This document shows, piece after piece, positions 56,975 through 64,000 of a stretch of 64,000 nt of DNA. The DNA lies in contig NC_063256.1 in NCBI RefSeq assembly GCF_019578655.1, positions 34,808,553 through 34,872,552 of the forward strand, given 5' to 3'. Position 1 is the stretch's first letter; each line of letters begins with the position of its first letter. The position numbers were made by a program, and so were the translations under genes. The notes beneath the pieces are model-generated. The model did not search any database and was not told the origin of the DNA. It was given only the letters and a program-made list of their open reading frames with translations. Source of the DNA: Ricinus communis. Its lineage: Eukaryota > Streptophyta > Magnoliopsida > Malpighiales > Euphorbiaceae.

Positions 56975-59034
56975 TTGTGCCATTGGGAGGCAATCCAAAT
57001 GCTTTCTTTATTTTTATTTATACTTTTATTTTCTTACTTAATTCATTTTATTTTCTAATATTTTTTAATGAAGAAGTTCAATTTTTTTTCTGGCAGGAGA
57101 CTAATTTCGATAAGGCGTGACCACGCCTTTTACAGCTCTCCCAGAAGCATTAACTGAATTTTTTTTTACAGAAGCTCGTTTCTTATAAGGCGTGACCACG
57201 CCTTGTTTCAAAACATCTTCTGTTTTGAAAACTGCTCTTAAGGTTACAGAAGCTCGTTTTTTATAAGGCGTGATCACGCCTTGTTTCAAAACACCTTCTA
57301 TTTTATTTTGACGTTCATTTTTTCTACAGAAGCTCGTTTCTTATAAGGCGTGACCACGCCTTGTTTCAAAACATCTTCTAATTCATTTTGACTTCTCTAC
57401 TTCATTTTCTTTATTTATTTATTTATTTATTTTTCTTATTTATTTATTATGGAACCAAAAAAAAAAAAGGAAGAAGAAGAAGAAATAAAGTTTTATTTTA
57501 CAGCAGCCACCAACATTTTATTTTCTTTTGCAGCAGCCATCTTCCTATTTTCACTGGGCGGTTCTACCTCCTTTCCCACCATCACCATTGACTATTCAGT
57601 CCGAGTTGCTCGCAAATCAGGGGAGTTTCATATTTCATTTCATTTCTTTTGTGAGCCATTTTCTTTTTGATACATTGAGGACAATGTATAGTTTAGGTGT
57701 GGGGGATGAATATGATAATTACATGATTTCCTTTTCTTGTTGAAAATATTTTTTTTTTATGCTTAGAATTAGGTGGGCTTTAATTCATATGTGCTAATTT
57801 TTCTTTTACAACCTTGAGTTTTGTTTTGATAACCTAGAATACCATGTAAGTTATATATACATTTTTTGTTTGAGTTTTAATGCATAAAAGGGATAAGCAT
57901 GATTACTGTTTCTTTAAAATTATCTGATGGTATCCCATTAGTTTATTGACTGAAAAATGCACAAGACTTGATACAAATTTGAACATTAAAGTGAGCTTTT
58001 GAGCCTAAGAGTAGTTCATTATATTTTGCTCTAATTATTTTTGTTGAGTGTTATCAAACTTAGTATGTTTATTCTAGAACTTGCTTGTAAATGCATGTTA
58101 AGACCATATCTTTGGATTGATGCTTTAATATAATAAGGGCAATTAGGATTAACCTATTCTTAGACTCTTAAAATACCTACTCTGTTGATTTTCCTTTTAG
58201 TTAACCACTTTGAGCCTATTTACCATTTTCTTTTTTTTTTCTTATTTTTAACACATGTTGTTTAACCCAAGATATTTCGTTTGATACCTCTATTTTTTTA
58301 CCCTTGTCAAGACAAGAAGGGAAGTGTTGCATGGTACAAATGAAACAAAAAAAAAGATAAAAAAAAATAGAAAAATAGAAAAAAAAAATTTGATATTTAT
58401 TCCTTTCATGAAAGAGGATAATTGGAGAAGTATTCATCAAATATATTAAATTGAATTGTTACATATTATTTCTCCAAAGTTTTTAGTGCTAATATAAGAT
58501 GTGGGAATAAATCTCAAAGTTTTTGTAGTGTGTTTTATGATTATGTGACATAGTAATCATGCAGGTAACTAACCTTTTTGTCTTGATTATGAAACACTTT
58601 AATTTTTTCTTTTATCATACCCTTTCCTAAGCCCCATTACAACCCTTGTAAAGTCCCTTTGATTTTTGCATCTAATTCATGTGTAGTGGTGGAGACTTGA
58701 TTCATTAGCAAGCTTATGGTAATAACATGCTATGTTTTGATCTTGAGAGCAAATGTACCCTAAACACTTTGAGAGTATTGAATGAAACCATTTTAGGGTG
58801 TTAAGTCTTGTTGTTTTGATTTTGATGAATTATTGAGATACATGTTCTTCTTACAAAATTTATCCTATGAGTGCTAATCTCTTGATTGTCATCATTATTC
58901 AGCTCGTTGATGTATGTTTAACTGATTTGGTATTTGTGGAGATTAAAAGAGATAAAAAGGAAGTAGAGAGGAGAATTGGTATGTTGAATTGAGGTATGCT
59001 TGAGGACAAGCGTAAATTAGGTGTGGAAGGAATT
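56975..59034 (+). other. Retrotransposon 3' non-coding region with palindromes
   Basis: About 2 kb between the polyprotein end and the 3' LTR, where Athila elements may carry an envelope-like frame. None is recognisable here. Four copies of an 18 bp palindrome (57112, 57187, 57265, 57345) sit in this part. The last three are embedded in about 79 bp direct repeats that begin ACAGAAGCTCGTTT. A polypurine-like stretch GGTGTGGAAGGAA directly precedes the 3' LTR. Confidence 0.7.
57112..57362. repeat. Palindrome array AAGGCGTGAYCACGCCTT, about 79 bp direct repeats
   Basis: Copies at 57112-57129, 57187-57204, 57265-57282 and 57345-57362. The third, with AT in the centre, is a perfect palindrome; the others have 8 bp arms and a two-base centre. 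Single copies occur in each LTR (53136-53153; a mutated one at 59261-59278). Because the unit is conserved while the surrounding sequence varies, it probably had a function in the element. Confidence 0.85.
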
Positions 59035-60454
59035 TGATAGGTCATAAATAGTTATACTTATTGTGTTTAATTCTCTTATATTTTGATTAGATAATGTGCT
59101 TAGTTGTAGAAATTGTGTTTATTCTGATCTAGATGGTGAAATATCAAGATATCAAGGATTGAGTGAAATTCAGCCAAAAGACATGTTTTAAAGCATCACT
59201 TGTCAAAAACCAAGTCTTTTGAAGAAAGAGCAAAAATTTGGGCAAAAGGTCATTTTCAAAAAGGCATGACCACGCCTTGCAACCCATGAGCTGCTGAAAG
59301 TTGCAAAAGAGAGTTTCAAATTTTTCAAAGATAAATTTGTGGTGGACCCATCTTTAGTTAATTTCCTTTATTTTTGGAAGTGTTGGATAAAGAAAATTTT
59401 CTTCCATGTATTTAGGATTTTAATTTGTTTAGATTACTCTTTATCTTATCCTTCCATATAGGGATAATATCATATAGGAAGTTTATTTTTTTTTAATAAG
59501 GATTCTCTTATTAGGGTTTAGGTTTAACTTCCTATATAATGAGGCTAGTTCCACCAAGTAAAGGGGGTTGAGTACTTTGAGATTCATATTCTTATTCTTC
59601 TTCTATTCTCTACAATTCTTGTGAATTCTTACTCCACCATGAGTAGCTAAGTTTTTAGTTTTTAATTCAAGAGTGAATAAATTCCAATTGTGATTTTGTG
59701 AGGCTTTGTACTTAACATAATTCTTCTTTGATTCAAGTTTCTTTATTTCTTGTTCTTATTATTTATGAATTATTGATATTGATTGAACTAATAACTCAAC
59801 TTTAATATTGATTTTTCTATTGCTAAACTTTGAGTTTATGATCCGTAATTGTCATGAACGATTGACACAAGTAGCAGGGAGCTGGCTCATGTGTGTGTGA
59901 TTGCGGCTTATTCAAATTACATAGCTTGCATGATAGGTTCTAGGGAAATAAAGGAACAAGGTTAATTCAATTGCAGTTATCTCAATTAATTAATATTGGT
60001 TTAGTCATTCTCATTATTTTTAATGCTATCATTAAGTTGATATGGAATGCTATCGTGCCCAGTTGACTAATGGTAAGTTTTGATTTGGATGTTGGGTTTG
60101 AGTTAATTATATTAGGAGAATTACACTTATTGCAGCTTTTTCGAATAAGTAGACTAAGTACTTGAATAAAAGAATTGATATTTTAACCTATGATCATGAT
60201 TACAATTGGATGGAATTAACATTATTGAATTGAAAATTTGTTAAGATTGATTTTTATTTACTTTAATATTCTGCCTTCATTATTTTCTGTTTATTCATAA
60301 TTTTAATTAAAACATTCAAAATTTCCTCATTTTTATTTTACTTTGAGAAGCTATCCACATTGGTTCCCTTAGGATTCGACCTGGTTTCACTATTTCTACA
60401 AGTTAGTTTAGGAAAATCAGTAATTTATTTTGAAGGGCTTCGACAACCTGTTCA
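59035..60454 (+). repeat. 3' LTR
   Basis: Starts with TGATAGGTCATAAATAG and ends with CAACCTGTTCA. Compared with the 5' LTR it has many point changes and a short duplication (ATATCAAG repeated near 59145). The palindrome copy at 59261 has lost one base match (GCATG for GCGTG). Confidence 0.88.
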
Positions 60455-62929
60455 CCACCATCAGTCAAACCTCTCCAAGCATTCCCCAAAAGGAATACTT
60501 TTACTCTTTTTCATAAAGAGCATTCTCAAATGGCAAACTAAAAAATGCTAGCAAATTGTGAGGCGGTTAAGGTTCTTCAATATTTAATTGAAAAGTCATA
60601 TCTCCATTTACCCTTAAATATAAAGGAGCAAGGGATTATAAGGTTAACTCCTTATAGGATTACAATATGCATGTTAGGTTCTATGTATCTATATGTTATC
60701 AATTTAGAAAATAGAAGTGTCTGATAGATAAATCATAAAATGTGGGGGCTAGTTAACCATTCATTTATGTTGTATTTTAAAAATAAAAAATAAAAAAGGG
60801 TTTTTCTTGATTTTTCAATGTTCTTAGCATTTTACTATTCTATATTTTTAAATATTAAATAAAATAAAAAATTCGCTAAATTTAAAAGAAAAGAAAAAAT
60901 TCCAAGTACTGTGTACTTTTTTATTCCACTCTTTTCTCATTTATTATTGACGCTTGTATTTATTTAAAAAGAAAAAAAATCATCTTTGAGTCCTTAGATT
61001 TGGATCCTTAAAGTAATATGCAATTTTATTAAGTTTTTGAACTTTCGTTTTAAAGATTTTTTGCCCAATATAGAGCATATAAGATAATTGAGGAGTGACT
61101 CTCCTCAAATTTTTTTTTACTCTATCTAGAGGAATAATATCTTATTAAATTCCATTTAATAACTCATGTTTATTCTTAAAAGTAAGAATAAGATGAAAAA
61201 CTTTTATCTAAAATGTATGGAGATTTTCAAATTTCTTTTTATATATGATTTTTTTTAATTTATATATTAAATCTTGTAGTCTTACTGATTTCGATTAACT
61301 AAATAATTGAGTAATTATAGATGGTGTGATTATAGATGTTAACAATTTTGTATTTTTAATAATAATTAAACTATAAAGTTACTGAATATTTTGATTATAG
61401 AACAAAAGTAGTTAATTTTGTTTAGGGCTGGGCATAGATCGTGGATGTTGTTGAACTAAAAAACAGTTCTGAAAAATACAAAAACCAAAATAATTGAAAA
61501 TTTTTTGCACTTAACTGTACCGAACTGTAATTTTTTTACCATTATTGTATGATACTGGTTCTTGTTGAACCTTAAGGGTTTTTAAATTATTTTGATGGTC
61601 ATAAATAATCATTAAAAGTGTATTTTACTTTTTGCCTTTGAGTGTTCTCTTAAAAGTTTTAACACAATTTCTTCGAATTACAAGTAAAGGCAAAATAAGA
61701 TAGTGTCACTCCCATGAACATTTCTTCCCACCCATGAAGAACGTAAATAGAAAAAAAGTAGAAAAAGGACAGAAGACCTCATGGCTTCCAGTCCCAGCAG
61801 TGAACTTTATCCTTCACACTCATGAAAACCTTTTCTTCAGTTTTTATAGAAAAAGGACAGAAGACTTCACGCCTTCTATTCCTAGTCGTGAAGATTAAGA
61901 TTTACGCCTATGACTCTATATTCATGGTCGTGAAGGAGGGTTTCTTTATTTTTTATGAAAGGGGATAAAGAGGTTCACGAGTTTTAGTCCCAACCGTGAA
62001 TATTAAACTTCACGCCCGTGTAGACTAAGATTCCTAGCCATGGATAATTATTCATGGGTAGGACGAATTACCAAATTTTTGAAATCCAATTTGGCGTTGA
62101 GGCTTCACACCCTTGAAGAAAAGGTCATGCTCATGTAGCTGCATTTATTATAGTAGTTGAACGGCTATTTACACTTTATATGAAGCTTCGATGACTCTAT
62201 TTCATTAGAAGTATATAAACCTTATTTCTAAGTGATTTAGGATAAGAGAATTTATTTTGAACAAAAGTGTATATACTCTCAACAATCACGAAAACCTTTC
62301 TATTATCATCTTGTGAACAAGTTTCAAACTTAAACTTGATTCTTGGATAGTTAAGTGATTTAATTCTTGTATCTGAAGCTCGAGTTTGAGTGAGTGGGTA
62401 GAGATTTAATTACTCATGCAACTAAGATTGAGTGTCTTAGGTTATGGGTTTGAGTGTTAGCCATTTAAAAAAAAAACACTTTGTGTAAGTTGTGTGTGAG
62501 CTTGCAAAACATAAAGGTTCTATCTACACCTAAAGTATATTGTTAATCGATTCAAACTTTCAATTGTGATTGAGGAGAGGACGTAGGCTAGAAGAGCCGA
62601 ACCTCTATAAATCGAGTGTCTTTCACTTTATATTTTCAAGCACTTAATTTCCTATTCTTGCTTCATTCATAATTTTAATTTTTCAATTCTACATCAAATC
62701 CACAATTCACCCCACCCCCATCTCTCCCCCCTCCCCCCTTGAGTGATTTTGGTATTTCAGTTCTTTTGGTGATAATCGAACAAGAACCACACTAAGATGA
62801 AACTATATTATACCGATCCAAGACTAAACCACATAACCAATTTTAATATACGTTTCAATTCTATTCCAATTAATCCCTATTTCATGGCCACATATCTTTC
62901 AGGCTAAGGAATGGGAAACCTTTCTCCTA
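60455..62929. other. Intergenic, transposon-like remnants
   Basis: No gene. From 61700 to 62050 the words CACCCATGAAG, TTCACGCC and GTCGTGAAG recur irregularly in both orientations. At 62190-62240 a TATA-type stretch (GTATATAAACC) is followed by LTR-like text to about 62650. This suggests a decayed LTR retrotransposon end, without a definable boundary. Confidence 0.35.
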
Positions 62930-64000
62930 TTACATGAATCCAATTTTCATTTCATCCGGGAAAAGCCATCTTTTTCTCAATAATGCCTTTGTCATTTGAT
63001 CCAATACCGTTCCGTTAGATAGGAACAGATTTGATAAATACTGATAACTCTCGGATAGAGTATTCGAACGGAAAAATCCATTAGATCATGAACTATTGGT
63101 TCTAAGCCATCTCTGGCGATGAATCAACAATTCGAAGTGCTTTTCTTGCGTATTCTTGATAAACCAACATTTATATATAGATGTAGGAGGATCCGTTTGG
63201 GAAGTAAGAAGCCTCTTTGACATCTCTTCATTTGCAAAAAATTCTCGATGTGAAAACATAGAGACAAGGGGCTGATCTTTGAATAAGAAAAAGAGTGGAT
63301 CTGCAGGGTCCCAAATGAATTGGCTTATTCGAAAAAAGCCTTATTCTTTGGAGGATCTATCTCGTATCTGGTACTGCATGGCTCCACTCTGCAAGAACTC
63401 CGAATCATTCTCTTGAAGCTCATCCTCTTCATTATAAATGATATGCTTGCCCCGAAATGACTTGGCCTAATAGGGAAATCCCAATTCATTGGGCCTTTCG
63501 ATACAATCAAATAGAAAGCCCCAAGGGCGCCATATTCTAGGAGCCCAAACTATGTGATTGAATAAATCCTCCTCTATCTGGTACGGGTCGAGGACTTCTT
63601 CTCCTTCCCCTTCTTCAAACTCCGATTCATATTTTTCATAGAGAAATCTCTGATCAAGGATAGAACAAGATCCATTTTGCATCATATCTAAGGGACTTCT
63701 TGGTTCAGGCTGAAGAAGCAATATCACTCGATCATTATCAAACTGACTGCAATCTTTTTCTGTCCGTGAGGATCCCACCAAAGCGCTTTCTACTTCTAAT
63801 AGGCCATGAACTAGATTAGAATCATTCTCAACAAGTCCATAATAAGTGATCCCATTTTTTCATCGGGTCCGAGTAGAGACCAAAGGTCTTGAGCAACCGA
63901 TCCAGCAGAACAACTCAAAAGATAAAGAAGTATCGTTAATTTCTTCATGCTCGTTCTAAGTTCGAAGTACCATTTGTACAAATAAGAATCCCCTTCGTTA
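62930..64000 (-). pseudogene. ycf2: Nuclear copy of chloroplast ycf2 3' end (NUPT), decayed
   Basis: Reading leftwards from the window edge the translation follows the C-terminal about 350 residues of plastid Ycf2: [90 protein letters not shown], and [10 protein letters not shown] with the native stop at 62930-62932. Defects are a one-base deletion in an A run near 63857, TAG for a conserved Trp codon at 63467-63469, TAA for a Gln codon near 63338, and a stop after TNSS near 63090. It therefore cannot be the working plastid gene. Ycf2 is a very large plastid protein linked to an import motor complex; only its end is here. The insert continues past the window. Its left border lies somewhere around 62840-62900. 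Confidence 0.9.

Larger units (their letters stand above)
52918..60454 (+). mobile_element. Athila-like Ty3/gypsy LTR retrotransposon, internally deleted
   Basis: A 7.5 kb element with two related LTRs. The 5' LTR is followed by a tRNA-Asp type primer site, a degraded gag and protease, and a short integrase tail. A 2 kb 3' non-coding region and the 3' LTR complete it. Reverse transcriptase, RNase H and the integrase core are missing between about 56690 and 56700. Gag and protease have several stops and frame changes, so the copy is non-autonomous. Family assignment rests on the primer site, the protease block (DLGASINVMPFSIYQDLKL) and the 3' motifs (TTTAGGTGTGGGGG near 57693, TTGAGGACAAGCG near 59000), all usual in Athila-type elements. 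I see no target duplication: TCCCA precedes the left LTR and CCACC follows the right one. Confidence 0.88.

Noticed and set aside
57449..57670. Envelope-like frame in the retrotransposon
   Set aside because: It is short, lysine/glutamate-rich from a poly(A) run, and has only one hydrophobic stretch; not enough to call an env-like gene.

Overview
This is a window of a plant nuclear genome, most likely a eudicot. The evidence is AT-rich intergenic DNA, small exons with GT..AG introns, plant-only gene families (PORR, plastid ISPE, plastid tyrosine permease, USP-type receptor-like kinase), an Athila-like LTR retrotransposon and nuclear copies of organelle DNA. Gene content would fit Malpighiales, but that is a guess from protein resemblance.

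Layout. 0-3 kb: AT-rich DNA, a possible NLR start relic and a decayed Werner-type exonuclease pseudogene. 3.2-10.8 kb, minus strand: ARMC7 (six coding exons, 178 aa, long 5' introns). 8.4-16.5 kb: a complex of inverted duplications. Two mirror copies carry the 5' leader, exon 1 and part of intron 1 of a V-ATPase subunit A gene, with the start codon changed to ACG in both. Each lies upstream of a different gene: ARMC7 to the left, a UBA-domain gene to the right. 18.8-20.8 kb, plus: UBA-domain protein (661 aa). 22.3-28.9 kb, minus: ISPE, the fourth MEP-pathway enzyme (11 exons, 388 aa). A gypsy fragment lies in one of its introns. 30.1-36.1 kb, plus: plastid tryptophan/tyrosine permease (14 exons, 477 aa), head-to-head with ISPE. 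37.7-39.2 kb, minus: intronless PORR protein. 39-46 kb: repeats, namely a mitochondrial-like patch, a MITE-like element, and an approximately 80 bp minisatellite split by a Mutator-like element with an exact 9 bp target duplication. 46.3-50.0 kb, minus: USP plus kinase-domain protein (nine exons, 621 aa) whose HRD motif reads HKN, so probably a pseudokinase. A Tourist-like MITE sits in its last intron. 52.9-60.5 kb, plus: Athila-like retrotransposon with both LTRs, degraded gag and protease, and reverse transcriptase to integrase core deleted. 62.9-64 kb, minus: decayed nuclear copy of chloroplast ycf2 that runs off the window.

Splice sites were read by eye. For ARMC7, ISPE, the permease and the kinase the coding exons add up to a whole number of codons with continuous homology, so those models are fairly firm. 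No operon-like logic exists here. The only functional pairing is ISPE with the permease, two plastid proteins transcribed from one 1.2 kb divergent promoter region. I found no clearly new biological system. The most unusual objects are the mirrored V-ATPase exon pair, the pseudokinase, and the repeated 18 bp palindrome in the retroelement.
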